The notes: a model not told the origin generated them from the letters alone. DNA of 64,000 bases from Kiloniella spongiae (GCF_001026905.1 NZ_LAQL01000012.1:1-64000), one strand, 5' to 3'. Numbered from the stretch's first letter, positions 9,089-18,640 are shown. Made by a program: numbers and translations.

Positions 9089-10393
9089 ATGTTAAAACGT
9101 ACTCTTACGGCCATTGGCGCATTTTCGTGCCTGGCAACAATCAGCGTGGCAAATGCTGCGACTGAAGTTCAATGGTGGCACGCTATGGGCGGTCGCCTAG
9201 GCGAAGTTGTTGATGAAATTGCTGTCAAATACAACGCAAGCCAAAGCGAATACAAACTCGTACCGACCTATAAAGGTGGTTACGAAGACACAATGACAGC
9301 TGGTATTGCGGCATTCCGTGCCAAGCAACAACCACATATTCTCCAGATTTTTGATGCCGGTGCTGCAACAATCATCAATGCCAAAGGTGCAACCATTGCT
9401 GTTGCCGACCTGATGGCTGAACACGGTGCAGGCTTCAACAAAGAAGATTACCTCGCTGGTGTGCGTAACTTCTATGCTGATTCCGACGGCAAGATGATCG
9501 GCATGCCGTTCAACTCTTCCACTCCTTTGCTGTATTATAACAAAGAAGCTTTCAAAAAAGCTGGCATTGCAACCCCGCCAAAAACTTGGGAAGAGTTTGA
9601 AGCAATCGCTCCCAAGTTAAAAGAAGCTGGCTACATTGCCCTTGCGCAAAGTCACAGCCCATGGATTTTCACTGAAAACTTCCACAGCCGTCACAATCTA
9701 CAAATGGCAACAGCAAACAACGGCTATGACAGTACTGATGTAAAAATCATGTACAACAACCCGGAACTGAAAATGCACTGGGGTAAAGTCAAAGAATGGC
9801 TCGACAAAGGCTGGTACGGTTATTATGGCCGTGCATGGGGTGACAACCAGGATGCATTCATCCAGAAAAAAACAGCTATGTGGCTCGGTTCATCAGGATC
9901 TTTTGGTGGTCTGACAAAGAGTGCTGAATTTGAGTTCGGCGGTTCTTTCCTGCCATATTGGAAATCAATCGTAGATGAGCCAAAAGGTACTTTCATCGGT
10001 GGCGCTGCCCTTTTTGCAATGTCAGGTCATGACGACGAAGAGTACAAAGGCGTTGCAGACTTCATGAAGTTCCTGACCAGCCCGGAAATGCAATATTTCT
10101 GGCACAAAGAAACTGGTTATGTTCCGATTACCAATGCAGCTTATGACCTTGCAAAAAATGATGGTTACTACGAAACAACGCCAGACGCTGAAATCGGTAT
10201 CCTTCAGCTAAACCAGCCTGGTGGTGACTGGACAAAAGGTTATCGCCTTGGTTATTACGTTCAGATCCGTGAAGTTCTCTACAAACACTTCGATGATATT
10301 TTCGCAGGAAAATTATCTGTTGACGATGCTTTCGCTAAAATCGAAGAAGAAAGCAACGATCTGCTAGAGCGCTTTAACGCGACCTATAACTAA
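9089..10393 (+). CDS. ugpB: sn-glycerol-3-phosphate-type ABC substrate-binding protein
   Basis: A 434-residue periplasmic binding protein of family 1. The signal peptide ends at Ala-Asn-Ala (residue 23). The mature start TEVQWWHAMGG is characteristic of UgpB, as is the following GGYEDTMTAGIAAFRAKQ segment. I chose the ATG at 9089 over an upstream one at 9062 because AGGGAG lies 8 bases before it and the signal peptide then starts correctly. It delivers glycerol-3-phosphate or glycerophosphodiesters to UgpAE. A strong hairpin follows the gene, which would favour excess binding protein over the permeases. Substrate assignment rests on family resemblance. Confidence 0.9.
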   Translation: MLKRTLTAIGAFSCLATISVANAATEVQWWHAMGGRLGEVVDEIAVKYNASQSEYKLVPTYKGGYEDTMTAGIAAFRAKQQPHILQIFDAGAATIINAKGATIAVADLMAEHGAGFNKEDYLAGVRNFYADSDGKMIGMPFNSSTPLLYYNKEAFKKAGIATPPKTWEEFEAIAPKLKEAGYIALAQSHSPWIFTENFHSRHNLQMATANNGYDSTDVKIMYNNPELKMHWGKVKEWLDKGWYGYYGRAWGDNQDAFIQKKTAMWLGSSGSFGGLTKSAEFEFGGSFLPYWKSIVDEPKGTFIGGAALFAMSGHDDEEYKGVADFMKFLTSPEMQYFWHKETGYVPITNAAYDLAKNDGYYETTPDAEIGILQLNQPGGDWTKGYRLGYYVQIREVLYKHFDDIFAGKLSVDDAFAKIEEESNDLLERFNATYN

Positions 10394-10402
10394 GACTTGG
10401 TT

Positions 10403-10433
10403 ATGGGCGGCGGTCTGAATGACCGTCGCCCAT
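10403..10433 (+). terminator. Stem-loop between ugpB and ugpA (attenuator)
   Basis: ATGGGCGGCGGTC (10403-10415) pairs with GACCGTCGCCCAT (10421-10433) around a 5-base loop, with one G-U-type mismatch. It is followed by a short T run. The position directly after the binding-protein gene suggests partial termination or mRNA stabilisation that sets ugpB above ugpAEC. Confidence 0.7.
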
Positions 10434-10480
10434 AGTTTTACGATGTTTATTATCGACGAATATGGAGCGCGCTTTCTGCT

Positions 10481-11359
10481 ATGAAACGAGTTCAATTTAG
10501 CCACAGCCCGATACCCTATCTGTTTATCGCTCCACAAATTATTATCATTTGTATATTTTTTCTGTGGCCAGCTGCTCAGGCCATCTATCAATCATTTTTA
10601 CTGGAAGATGCTTTTGGCCTCTCTTCACAGTTTGTCTGGTTTAAAAATTATAAAGATACAATCCTGACGGATGCCTGGCTTCAGTCCGCAGGCTTTACCC
10701 TTGTGTTTTCCTTTTTAGTCACATTCCTGTCCCTCGCCCTTGCCATGTTATTGGCAGTAAAGGCGAACGAGGTGATACAAGGAGCAAGAACCTATAAAAC
10801 TTTGCTAATGTGGGCCTATGCCATCGCGCCGCCAGTGGCTGGCTTGATGGGCAATCTGATGTTTAACCCCTTGATCGGTGATCTTTATTATTTCCTCAAT
10901 GCCATGGGCTGGGATTTCAACCATAAACTTGATTCATTCGATGCTGGTTTTGTTGTTATCCTCATCGCTGTCTGGAAGCAGGTTAGCGTCAACTTTATCT
11001 TCTTCCTGTCAGGTCTTCAGAGCATCCCGAAATCTGTCCTCGAAGCAGCAACAATCGACTGTAAAAGTAATTTACGCCGGTTTTGGACCATGACGTTCCC
11101 GCTTCTGGCACCAACAACCTTCTTCCTTGTTGTGATTAACATCACATACGCTTTCTTTGAAACCTTTGGCATTATTGACACCACGACAGGTGGCGCACCG
11201 GGCGGCTCAACAAGTACACTTGTGTACAAAGTTTTCACAGATGGCTTCCGAGGAAACGATCTCGGTGGCTCATCTGCTCAATCAGTTGTTTTGATGCTTA
11301 TGGTTCTGGCTTTGACGGTTATCCAGTTCCGTTTCATTGAACGTAAAGTTCATTACTAG
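10481..11359 (+). CDS. ugpA: Glycerol-3-phosphate-type ABC transporter permease
   Basis: A 292-residue inner-membrane permease with six predicted helices. The EAA loop starts near residue 188 (LEAATIDC), where the ATPase docks. The N-terminus (IPYLFIAPQ) and overall length fit UgpA. It is followed 11 bases later by the second permease. It forms the transmembrane channel with UgpE and is driven by UgpC. Confidence 0.9.
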   Translation: MKRVQFSHSPIPYLFIAPQIIIICIFFLWPAAQAIYQSFLLEDAFGLSSQFVWFKNYKDTILTDAWLQSAGFTLVFSFLVTFLSLALAMLLAVKANEVIQGARTYKTLLMWAYAIAPPVAGLMGNLMFNPLIGDLYYFLNAMGWDFNHKLDSFDAGFVVILIAVWKQVSVNFIFFLSGLQSIPKSVLEAATIDCKSNLRRFWTMTFPLLAPTTFFLVVINITYAFFETFGIIDTTTGGAPGGSTSTLVYKVFTDGFRGNDLGGSSAQSVVLMLMVLALTVIQFRFIERKVHY

Positions 11360-11370
11360 GAGGGATCAGA

Positions 11371-12225
11371 ATGTTGAAACTTAGTTGGCATGCGATCTCG
11401 GGACATTTGATCCTTATTCTCGGTGCAATTTTCATGACAGCGCCCGTTTGGGTTGCCTTTATGTCATCAACCCATTCCGCTGAAACATTATTCAGAGAAG
11501 GCCTTCAAGCATGGCCCGGCGGCCACTTTTTCGAAAATTACAATGAAGTTCTGTTTGTCGAAGGCGGCGTGATGAAACGTGTCACCGCCAGCATGATGCT
11601 CTGGAACAGTTTGCTATTGGGGATTGGTTTTGCCATTGGTAAGGTCGTGATATCAACCCTGGCCGCTTACGCCATTGTCTATTTCAGATTTAGACTGGCT
11701 ACACCGTTGTTCTGGATCATATTCATGACACTCCTCTTACCGCTCGAGGTCAGAATTATCCCGTCCTATGAAGTTGTTGCAGGTATGGGCTTGCTGGATA
11801 CCCACACAGGGTTGATCCTGCCGCTCATTGCCTCTGCAACCGGAACATTCTATTTCCGTCAATTTTATAAATCAGTCCCTGAAGAGCTTTTGGAAGCAGC
11901 GCGACTGGATGGTGCAAATGCATGGCAGTTCTTCATTGATATTCTGATCCCCATTTCCAAAACGATGATCGCTGCAATCCTGATCATCATGTTTGTAGTT
12001 GGGTGGAACCAGTATCTATGGCCCTTGATCATGACAACAAATGAAGACAATTACACCTTGGTCATCGGCATCAAGCAGATTTACCAGGTATTGTCAGAGG
12101 GCGGAGAACTCCCTCAATTCCAAAAAGCGTATGCCCTGACCATTCTGGCCACCCTGCCCCCTGTGATTGTGGTGCTGGTGTTCCAGAGCTGGTTTGTTAA
12201 AGGTTTGGTAGAAAGTGAAAAATAA
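11371..12225 (+). CDS. ugpE: Glycerol-3-phosphate-type ABC transporter permease
   Basis: A 284-residue permease with six helices and an EAA loop ([13 protein letters not shown]). The motif [14 protein letters not shown] and the C-terminal [12 protein letters not shown] ending are typical of the UgpE/MalG branch. A Shine-Dalgarno (AGGAGG) precedes the ATG. Its stop codon overlaps the start of ugpC (TAATG), which indicates translational coupling. Confidence 0.9.
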   Translation: MLKLSWHAISGHLILILGAIFMTAPVWVAFMSSTHSAETLFREGLQAWPGGHFFENYNEVLFVEGGVMKRVTASMMLWNSLLLGIGFAIGKVVISTLAAYAIVYFRFRLATPLFWIIFMTLLLPLEVRIIPSYEVVAGMGLLDTHTGLILPLIASATGTFYFRQFYKSVPEELLEAARLDGANAWQFFIDILIPISKTMIAAILIIMFVVGWNQYLWPLIMTTNEDNYTLVIGIKQIYQVLSEGGELPQFQKAYALTILATLPPVIVVLVFQSWFVKGLVESEK

Positions 12226-13301
12226 TGGCCGAAGTTAAGCTCACCAATGTTAATAAAGTGTACTCAAACGGCGCTCACGCTGTCAGAGGCGTTAACATGG
12301 AAATTGCCGACGGTGAATTTATCGTATTCGTCGGCCCAAGTGGTTGTGGTAAATCAACTCTGTTACGCATGGTCGCAGGACTTGAGACAGTTACCGAGGG
12401 CGATCTTTTTATTGATGAAAATCGGATCAATGATGTCTCCCCGGCGGAACGTAACGTGGCAATGGTTTTCCAGAACTACGCGCTTTATCCGCACATGACC
12501 GTTCGCGGCAACATGTCTTATGGCTTGAAAAACCGCGGAGATTCCAAAGAAGAAATCGAACAGAAAGTCATTGCTGCAGCAAAGACACTTCATATTGAAG
12601 ATTTTTTGGACAGGCAACCGAACCAGCTTTCTGGTGGTCAGAGACAACGTGTTGCCATGGGCCGTGCAATTGTCAGAAATCCAAAGGTGTTCCTCTTTGA
12701 CGAACCCTTAAGTAACCTTGATGCAAAGCTTCGTGTACAAATGCGCATTGAGATCAAAAAACTTCAACGCAAAATGGGTGTCACCAGTATTTACGTTACC
12801 CACGATCAAACAGAAGCCATGACATTGGCTGATCGTCTCGCGGTGATAAACAATGGTCAGATAGAGCAGATGGGGAAACCTATAGAGCTTTACAAAGATC
12901 CTAAAACACTTTTTGTCGCCAGCTTTATTGGATCGCCACAAGTAAACCTGCTTTTAGTTCAATACGACGGAAAGTTCCTGAAATCAGGTTCCTTAGAAAT
13001 TGGGGGATTTGAAGGTTTACCCATAGCTGAAGAACTTGTCCTTGGATTGCGGCCGGAACACCTCCGCATTGACGATCAGGGTAAATTAACAATGAAAATT
13101 GACCTTGTTGAACAACATGGTGCAGATAACCTTATTTACGGATCTCTTGAAGGGGCCAAAAATGAGGATGGTGATGATCTCGAACTATGTTTGCGTCTCA
13201 ATCAGGATCAAGAACCATCCATTGGTGACACAATCAAACTTAGCTACGATCACAGCAACGCACTTGTTTTCAATAAAGAAACAGGTAATCGTTTGATCTA
13301 G
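12225..13301 (+). CDS. ugpC: Glycerol-3-phosphate-type ABC transporter ATP-binding protein
   Basis: A 358-residue ABC ATPase of the MalK/UgpC class. Walker [10 protein letters not shown] is at residues 37-45, followed by the [14 protein letters not shown] signature and Walker B ([16 protein letters not shown]). The C-terminal TOBE regulatory domain is of the kind that in MalK-type ATPases can bind regulators. It energises UgpAE. The start overlaps the stop of ugpE. Confidence 0.92.
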   Translation: MAEVKLTNVNKVYSNGAHAVRGVNMEIADGEFIVFVGPSGCGKSTLLRMVAGLETVTEGDLFIDENRINDVSPAERNVAMVFQNYALYPHMTVRGNMSYGLKNRGDSKEEIEQKVIAAAKTLHIEDFLDRQPNQLSGGQRQRVAMGRAIVRNPKVFLFDEPLSNLDAKLRVQMRIEIKKLQRKMGVTSIYVTHDQTEAMTLADRLAVINNGQIEQMGKPIELYKDPKTLFVASFIGSPQVNLLLVQYDGKFLKSGSLEIGGFEGLPIAEELVLGLRPEHLRIDDQGKLTMKIDLVEQHGADNLIYGSLEGAKNEDGDDLELCLRLNQDQEPSIGDTIKLSYDHSNALVFNKETGNRLI

Positions 13302-13323
13302 CTTCCTTACTGACCGGAAAATA

Positions 13324-14118
13324 TTGGCCGAAAAAAGCGGACATCACTTAACTATGCGTCTGAGCGAGAGACAAAATCAAATACTGGAATGGACCAGTCG
13401 TGAAGATGCCCTGAGCATTGAAGACCTGTCCAACCATTTTCAGTTAAGTACCCAAACCATTCGCAAGGATATAAACGCCCTTTGTGAAACCGGATTGCTC
13501 AGACGTGTGCATGGTGGTGTCTGCTTACCTTCTGCGATTGAGAACCTGTCCTTCAACACAAGACAGGTCATGAACGCTAAAAACAAAGATGAAATAGCCC
13601 AAGCAGTTGCAGATCAGATACCGGATGGTTCAACTATTTTTCTCGGCATAGGGACAACAGTTGGGTCTGTTGCCAATGCTCTGCTGAAATATCAAAACTT
13701 ACGAGTTCTGACAAATAATCTCAAAGCTGCTGCTATTCTCTGCAATAACGAAAATATTGACACACATGTCTCGGGTGGACGCCTAAGACAAAGCGATCAC
13801 GATCTGGTCGGTGTTGAAACCATCCGTTTCTTTTCCTCGTTCAAAGCCGACTACGCCATTGTCGGTACAGGCGGGCTGGACCCCAGTTATGGCATGATGG
13901 ATTTCAAGCCTGATGAAGCCTACGTCACTCAGTCCATTTTGGAAAATAGCCGTAAAAAGATTCTTGTCGCGGATAATACAAAGTGGAATAGGCCTGCAAA
14001 CGTAAAAGTCGCTTCATTCAAAGACCTCGACCTTATGGTGACCGATCTTTTACCTGACGAGAATACTCGTGTGCAGCTTGAACGTTCCAAACTGAAAATA
14101 AAAGAATGTAGCGCCTAA
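13324..14118 (+). CDS. DeoR/GlpR-family repressor at the end of the ugp operon
   Basis: A 264-residue DeoR-family regulator. The helix-turn-helix is at about residues 30-60 (SIEDLSNHFQ, TQTIRKDINAL) and the sensing domain has the effector pocket LGIGTTVGSVANAL. GlpR homologues repress glycerol-3-phosphate genes and are released by that metabolite, so co-transcription with ugpBAEC makes feedback control likely. The start is probably the TTG at 13324, preceded by CCGGAAA. An ATG at 13354 would also leave a full domain. It follows ugpC by 22 bases. Confidence 0.85.
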   Translation: MAEKSGHHLTMRLSERQNQILEWTSREDALSIEDLSNHFQLSTQTIRKDINALCETGLLRRVHGGVCLPSAIENLSFNTRQVMNAKNKDEIAQAVADQIPDGSTIFLGIGTTVGSVANALLKYQNLRVLTNNLKAAAILCNNENIDTHVSGGRLRQSDHDLVGVETIRFFSSFKADYAIVGTGGLDPSYGMMDFKPDEAYVTQSILENSRKKILVADNTKWNRPANVKVASFKDLDLMVTDLLPDENTRVQLERSKLKIKECSA

Positions 14119-14123
14119 CCCCT

Positions 14124-14897
14124 CTACATCAGCGGAGTTGAATCTTTCCCAAGGTGCTTGATCCAAACTTCCTTTATCGCGCCGCTGTCAAGTAACTGAA
14201 GAAACTTAGCATTAAATGCCTCAATCATGCCCAGTCCGTGTGGGTGTTTTTTAGAAATAATAAGATGTTCGGTTGAAATGTTTAAGGGAATCTCAGATTC
14301 CGAAAGTACGTTCTGGGCCTCATCTTTCCACAATCGATCTGCTGCCGCCCAGGCAACCGAGGGACTCATGACAACAAAGTCAGCAGGCCCGGATGCTAAT
14401 CTTTCCAAACAACCATCAACACTTTCAGCACTGAAACGCTCGATCTGTCTTGTTTCTATCAAATCAACAAGCTCAATTTCCGTCTTATATCCCAAGGGTT
14501 CACAGTTGATTAGACCGATTAAATCTTCAGGTTTAGCAAAAGGCCTTGCTTGTCCACGTTTTTGAAAAATGCTTAGCTTAATTTTATGTACAGGGTGCGA
14601 AAAATAAAACTTCTCAGCACGTTCTTTGGTGTGTGCATAGGGGAAGGTCGCATCACTTTTTAAACGATCAACCCGCTTCAGAGCACGGTTCCACGGATAA
14701 AACCCAAGTGTTGACTGATAACCAATTTCTGAGAAAACAAGAGATACAATTTCTGTAATTACGCCACCATTGAGAGAATCAGGGCTTGCATAGGGAGCAT
14801 AATCAAGCCCCGTAACCAATTTCACTTCTTTAGATTGGGATGTTATAGCCCATACAAGACTATGAAATAACACAACAAAGAAGATAGATAACTTCAT
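14124..14897 (-). CDS. Orphan periplasmic solute-binding protein (SBP_bac_3 type)
   Basis: A 257-residue secreted protein with a signal peptide at residues 1-22. The fold resembles polar amino-acid binding proteins of ABC systems (TGLDYAPYAS near the start, SDATFPYAHTKERAEKFYFS in lobe 1). No permease or ATPase is adjacent and the specificity residues are not typical of a known amino acid. It may serve a transporter elsewhere, act as a sensor partner, or belong to the large group of orphan SBP_bac_3 proteins common in Proteobacteria. It converges on the preceding DeoR gene with only 5 bases between them. Confidence 0.78.
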   Translation of the reverse strand: MKLSIFFVVLFHSLVWAITSQSKEVKLVTGLDYAPYASPDSLNGGVITEIVSLVFSEIGYQSTLGFYPWNRALKRVDRLKSDATFPYAHTKERAEKFYFSHPVHKIKLSIFQKRGQARPFAKPEDLIGLINCEPLGYKTEIELVDLIETRQIERFSAESVDGCLERLASGPADFVVMSPSVAWAAADRLWKDEAQNVLSESEIPLNISTEHLIISKKHPHGLGMIEAFNAKFLQLLDSGAIKEVWIKHLGKDSTPLM

Positions 14898-15027
14898 CCG
14901 GCGCTCTATAAATCGTTATCCCTATTTATAGATTACTCCAAATAAGTAAAATTATACTAAATAATCTTTTCCATAAAAAAGCTCTACCAAACATGACAGA
15001 GCTTTCAGTAACTATTCAGCTAGAGAA

Positions 15028-15381
15028 TTAAGCTTCAACAAGCCCAACTCGACGCCCGTCCGGATCATTAAAGAGACCTATCGTTGGACCACCGGGAATA
15101 TCCATAGCTTCCAGAACAATGGTCCCCCCCTTTTCAACAGCTAGTTTTAGCGTTTCATCGACTGAAGGCACTTCAACGTAAAAAGTCAGGTGACCGCCTG
15201 TGTCAGCCATATCTTCGCCGATGCCACCGTTAATCCCCTTTTCGTCACTCTCTGTATCAACCATGCCGTAATTCATCGGGTTTTCAGCATCAATGTCCCA
15301 GCCGAAAAGGTCTCCGTAAAAGGCTTGCGCCTTTTCTGCGTCTTCAGAAATAATCTCAAAGTGTACAACGGGACATCCCAT
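15028..15381 (-). CDS. VOC-superfamily protein (glyoxalase/bleomycin-resistance-like)
   Basis: A 117-residue single-module vicinal-oxygen-chelate protein. The N-terminal VHFEIISEDAEKAQAFY strand-helix and the terminal PGGPTIGLFNDPDGRRVGLVE segment are typical. Members bind a divalent metal and act on small electrophiles or bind drugs. It is the last gene of a leftward group with an SRPBCC protein and an ArsR regulator, an arrangement often seen with AHSA1-type genes. The substrate is unknown. Confidence 0.85.
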   Translation of the reverse strand: MGCPVVHFEIISEDAEKAQAFYGDLFGWDIDAENPMNYGMVDTESDEKGINGGIGEDMADTGGHLTFYVEVPSVDETLKLAVEKGGTIVLEAMDIPGGPTIGLFNDPDGRRVGLVEA

Positions 15382-15443
15382 TTCTTTTTCCTTCTTATCT
15401 TTTTCAGTATATTTACCGCGTTACAAACGCCAAGTGGTTAGCT

Positions 15444-15932
15444 TTATTTTTTGGCAAGAACTTCATCAAGACAGCTATATGAACTCTCCCATCCCTGACG
15501 ATGCTGATCGCACTGTTCTGCATCAGCAAAGATCTTTTGGGAAAATTCCATCAAGGTTTTTTCACCCTCGTCATGAAGTAAGATTGTCACTTCTGTCTCA
15601 TGCCCGCGAATTCCGCCCTCTCCAATCCAGGCCCAGGTGAAGACCAGCTTGGAAGGATCCTCTATCTCAGTGTAAATACCGCCAACTTGTTTAGAAGAGC
15701 AATCTCCACCTGTATTCTCAAGCGTCGTTGTCCATTTCCCACCTACACGCAGGTCAATCTCACAGAGACTGCAATCACATCCTTTGGGTCCCCACCAAAT
15801 TTTAAAAATCTCAGGTTGGGTTAGCGCTTTAAAAACCATTGTTCTGGGCGCAGCAAAACGGCGCGTAATTTCCAATGATAAATCAGAAGTGGTTGTATCA
15901 GATAGATAATCTAAACCTTTATGTTCGGCCAT
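15444..15932 (-). CDS. SRPBCC (AHSA1-like) domain protein
   Basis: A 162-residue START-like protein. LEITRRFAAPRTMVFKALTQPE and the FKIWWGP motif are diagnostic of the AHSA1/activator of Hsp90-like SRPBCC group, with GGIYTEIEDPSKLVFTW and VTILLHDEGEKT following. These bind hydrophobic ligands in a deep cavity; the physiological role is unclear. The gene starts on the base after the ArsR stop codon, so the two are translationally linked. Confidence 0.88.
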   Translation of the reverse strand: MAEHKGLDYLSDTTTSDLSLEITRRFAAPRTMVFKALTQPEIFKIWWGPKGCDCSLCEIDLRVGGKWTTTLENTGGDCSSKQVGGIYTEIEDPSKLVFTWAWIGEGGIRGHETEVTILLHDEGEKTLMEFSQKIFADAEQCDQHRQGWESSYSCLDEVLAKK

Positions 15933-16277
15933 TTACTTCGCGTCCTCTTCAGCGTTATCTCCAGCCACCATTGCTTTCAAAGTGTCATCAAGCTGCGCGA
16001 AACTGCCTTCCCAAAAGTGACTATAATGTCCCAACCACTCAACAGCGCCTTTCAAAGGCTTTTCCTGCAAAATACAGCGGCGCAACTGACCATCCTTCTC
16101 TTTGCGGATAAGCCCGGAACCTTCGAGTATCTTGAGATGTTTTGTAATAGCAGGTGCAGACATCTCAAAAGGCATCGCCAGTTCACCGACAGTTGCCTCC
16201 CCCTTCGACAGCCGCAATAAAATGGCCCGCCGTGTGGGGTCTGATAACGCAAAAAATGTATCGCTTAGATTATCCAT
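15933..16277 (-). CDS. ArsR-family transcriptional regulator
   Basis: A 114-residue winged-helix regulator. FFALSDPTRRAILLRLSKGE starts the domain and the recognition helix is in MSAPAITKHLKILEGSGLI. No metal-binding Cys/His pair is seen in the usual alpha-3 position. It therefore probably belongs to the non-metal ArsR group that accompanies SRPBCC genes and regulates its own operon with the two genes downstream. Confidence 0.88.
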   Translation of the reverse strand: MDNLSDTFFALSDPTRRAILLRLSKGEATVGELAMPFEMSAPAITKHLKILEGSGLIRKEKDGQLRRCILQEKPLKGAVEWLGHYSHFWEGSFAQLDDTLKAMVAGDNAEEDAK

Positions 16278-16365
16278 AGCTTAACCAAAAAGAAAATTAA
16301 CCTAAAAGTTAATTAATGTATTTTCAAGTTTTCGTCAAACTATTCATACCCAACCACACCATCAG

Positions 16366-17742
16366 TTACATCTGAAATTTAGTCGCCTGGGGCATACTGT
16401 TTAGAAGCCCGACAACAGCGGTTAGGGACTGTTTTAAAAGGGCATTGTCTATGTTGGTCAGATTGATACGCACCCCGGATGGTGCTGAAACCGGATCGAC
16501 AGCGAAGATACTTGAAGGCGAAACCCGAACCCCACGTAATCCAAGCGTCTCAGCGAACTCTTCTGCCTTCCATGTGTCATTCAGAGGTATCCAGAGATGT
16601 GAGGTCGCATCATTATAGCGGTACGAAATATTTCCGAGACAGTCCTCGGCCTGTTTAAGTAAGTTGGCCGTTATGGCGTTCCGCTGTACTTCAAGTTCAC
16701 TAGCGGTTCCATCTTTAATCCAATGACACGCAACCTCGGCCATAAGGGGCGGCGCCATCCAACTGGTTGTTTGGCTCGCAGCCAGGAACTGAGATAACAA
16801 TCCTTGCGGCGGCATTAAGGTACCGACCCGTAATCCAGGAGAAATAGTTTTCGACAGACTGCTGATATAAACAGTACGTTCGGGGTTATAAGCTGCTATT
16901 GGCTTGAAATCTGACTTTGGGCTACGCGGATTAACATCGTCCTCAATAACAAAAAAACCATATTGATCTGCCATTTTTGCTATTTCAGCAATCCGTGCCT
17001 CAGACATCGTTGCCGTGGTCGGATTATGGGCAAATGGCATGCAATAAAGAGCTTTGACCGAATTTCTGAGACAAGCCTGTTCCACGGATTGTGGAAGCAA
17101 GCCACCTTCGTCCAGTGCAACGGGGACAAGATTAATACCAAAGAAACGTGCATAGTTCTTGATACCAGGATAAGAAAGTTCTTCCACCAACACCGTATCT
17201 CCGGGGGATGTTAGTGCCCCCAAAGCTGCAGTTAGTGCCTGTTGCGCCCCCCCTGTGATGATCAAACGTTCAGGGTTAGCTTTGAAGCCGCGCCCACCAA
17301 GCCATTCACATAAAACTTCGCGGTGACGAAGTAGTCCCTGACTTTGGCCGTATTCAAGCATGCCATCAAGATTGCTATCCTTGCCAATCTCGATCAACGA
17401 CCGCCGCAACTGTGCTTCCAGATTAATAAAGGGCGGCGTATTTCTGCTTAGATCAACAGCCCCAGTTTCATCCAGCGCATCCTGCTTAGATTGCTCATGA
17501 TCTCTGTGAGCGCGAACAAAACTTCCCCGGCCGGTTTGTTTAACAAGTAAGCCCCGTTGTTCCGCAAGATCATAAGCGCGTAGAACTGTTCCAACCGTAA
17601 CACTGAGTTCATCGGCAAGGTCACGCATTGGAGGGAGTTTCTCCCCTTCGGTAAGACGCCCTTGTTCAATATCAAGCGCCAAACAATCAGTTATGGCGCG
17701 ATAGACGGATAGTTTTGGATCAAGCTTTTGTGGAACCCACAT
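16366..17742 (-). CDS. MocR-type regulator (GntR wHTH fused to aminotransferase fold)
   Basis: A 458-residue fusion. The GntR-type winged helix is at residues 10-80 (GEKLPPMRDLADELSVTVGT). A fold-type I aminotransferase domain covers the remainder, with the PLP Schiff-base lysine at K298 in SSLSKTISPGLRVG and the cofactor Asp in VIEDDVNPR. MocR proteins use PLP as an effector rather than for catalysis. It is divergent from pdxJ across 103 bases that carry two strong palindromes, one overlapping its own start codon. I infer a PdxR-like role that senses PLP and controls pdxJ and itself. A functional aminotransferase of the YdcR type is the alternative. Confidence 0.85.
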   Translation of the reverse strand: MWVPQKLDPKLSVYRAITDCLALDIEQGRLTEGEKLPPMRDLADELSVTVGTVLRAYDLAEQRGLLVKQTGRGSFVRAHRDHEQSKQDALDETGAVDLSRNTPPFINLEAQLRRSLIEIGKDSNLDGMLEYGQSQGLLRHREVLCEWLGGRGFKANPERLIITGGAQQALTAALGALTSPGDTVLVEELSYPGIKNYARFFGINLVPVALDEGGLLPQSVEQACLRNSVKALYCMPFAHNPTTATMSEARIAEIAKMADQYGFFVIEDDVNPRSPKSDFKPIAAYNPERTVYISSLSKTISPGLRVGTLMPPQGLLSQFLAASQTTSWMAPPLMAEVACHWIKDGTASELEVQRNAITANLLKQAEDCLGNISYRYNDATSHLWIPLNDTWKAEEFAETLGLRGVRVSPSSIFAVDPVSAPSGVRINLTNIDNALLKQSLTAVVGLLNSMPQATKFQM

Positions 17743-17759
17743 TGTTACCCCAACAATGT
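17739..17759. promoter_or_regulatory. Palindrome over the MocR start codon (autoregulatory operator)
   Basis: ACATTGTT and AACAATGT form perfect 8-base arms around ACCCC. The start codon of the MocR gene (17740-17742 on the minus strand) lies inside the left arm. The shared core ATTGTTAC also occurs in the palindrome in front of pdxJ, so the same protein probably binds both. Confidence 0.65.
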
Positions 17760-17815
17760 TTTTATTGACTAGAACAATAATAAGAACATTATTCTATATA
17801 AAATCACAACAATTT

Positions 17816-17836
17816 ATATTGTTACCGTAACAATAT
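17816..17836. promoter_or_regulatory. 21-bp perfect palindrome before pdxJ
   Basis: ATATTGTTAC and GTAACAATAT are perfect 10-base arms around a single C. The palindrome ends 9 bases before the pdxJ ATG and abuts its Shine-Dalgarno GAGGA. An additional AACAAT at 17808-17813 extends the site. Binding here would block ribosome access or transcription elongation and thus repress pdxJ. Confidence 0.7.
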
Positions 17837-17845
17837 GAGGAAATT

Positions 17846-18586
17846 ATGACTGTTCTGAGCATCAATCTAAACAAAATCGCCCTGCTACGTAACCAACGTG
17901 ATATTGACTATCCAAGCGTCACAGGAATGGCGAAGATCGCCTTGGCCGCTGGTGCAGGCGGGATAACAGTCCATCCGAGGCCCGATCAAAGGCATACACG
18001 AAAGTCGGATGTATACGACCTTTCCAAAATGTTACGGGAAGAATATGCTGCCTCCATCGAATTCAACATCGAAGGTAATCCAACCGAAGAATTCATGGAG
18101 CTCGTCGCCGATACAAAACCTGAACAAGTAACATTGGTTCCTGACGATCCGGATCAGAATACATCTGATCATGGATGGGATATCCGCAACAACAAAGACA
18201 GGCTCAAAGAAATTGTTGATCGGCTTCACGCACAAAATGCACGCGTATCCGTTTTTATTGATCACGATCCCGATGTTGCCCTTGCTGCGGCAGAAATAGG
18301 AGCTGACCGGGTCGAGCTTTATACGGGTCCCTACTACGAATGCTTCTACAGAGATGACCGCGAACAGGTACTTTCCAAGTACAAAAATACGGCGATTGCT
18401 GCACGCGATGCTGGCCTTGGCGTCAATGCGGGGCACGATCTAAATCTGGATAACCTCGCTCATTTTTTACAGGCCATTCCCTGGACAGACGAAGTATCGA
18501 TTGGACATGCCCTCACCGCAGATGCCCTGATCTACGGAATGGAGGGTGCTATCAAGGCTTATCTTGCTGAAATAGCAAAGAAATAA
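17846..18586 (+). CDS. pdxJ: Pyridoxine 5'-phosphate synthase
   Basis: A 246-residue TIM-barrel enzyme of DXP-dependent vitamin B6 synthesis. It condenses 1-deoxyxylulose 5-phosphate with aminoacetone 3-phosphate to pyridoxine 5'-phosphate. The N-terminal NLNKIALLRNQRD loop, GITVHPRPDQRHTR (H43) and FNIEGNP are the substrate-binding motifs, and GVNAGHDLN (H197) is the late catalytic histidine. The VHPRPDQRH variant differs from the enterobacterial VHLREDRRH. It stands alone rather than with acpS/recO, and is divergent from a MocR regulator. Whether a second pdxJ exists elsewhere cannot be seen. Confidence 0.93.
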   Translation: MTVLSINLNKIALLRNQRDIDYPSVTGMAKIALAAGAGGITVHPRPDQRHTRKSDVYDLSKMLREEYAASIEFNIEGNPTEEFMELVADTKPEQVTLVPDDPDQNTSDHGWDIRNNKDRLKEIVDRLHAQNARVSVFIDHDPDVALAAAEIGADRVELYTGPYYECFYRDDREQVLSKYKNTAIAARDAGLGVNAGHDLNLDNLAHFLQAIPWTDEVSIGHALTADALIYGMEGAIKAYLAEIAKK

Positions 18587-18604
18587 AGACTGGATAGAAT
18601 AACT

Positions 18605-18640
18605 TGAGGGTATGGGCTAGACTAACCTCCGATACCCTCA
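18605..18640 (+). terminator. Probable pdxJ terminator
   Basis: TGAGGGTAT (18605-18613) and ATACCCTCA (18632-18640) form a perfect 9-base stem with an 18-base loop, followed by a modest CTTTTCT tract 19 bases after the pdxJ stop. Confidence 0.5.
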
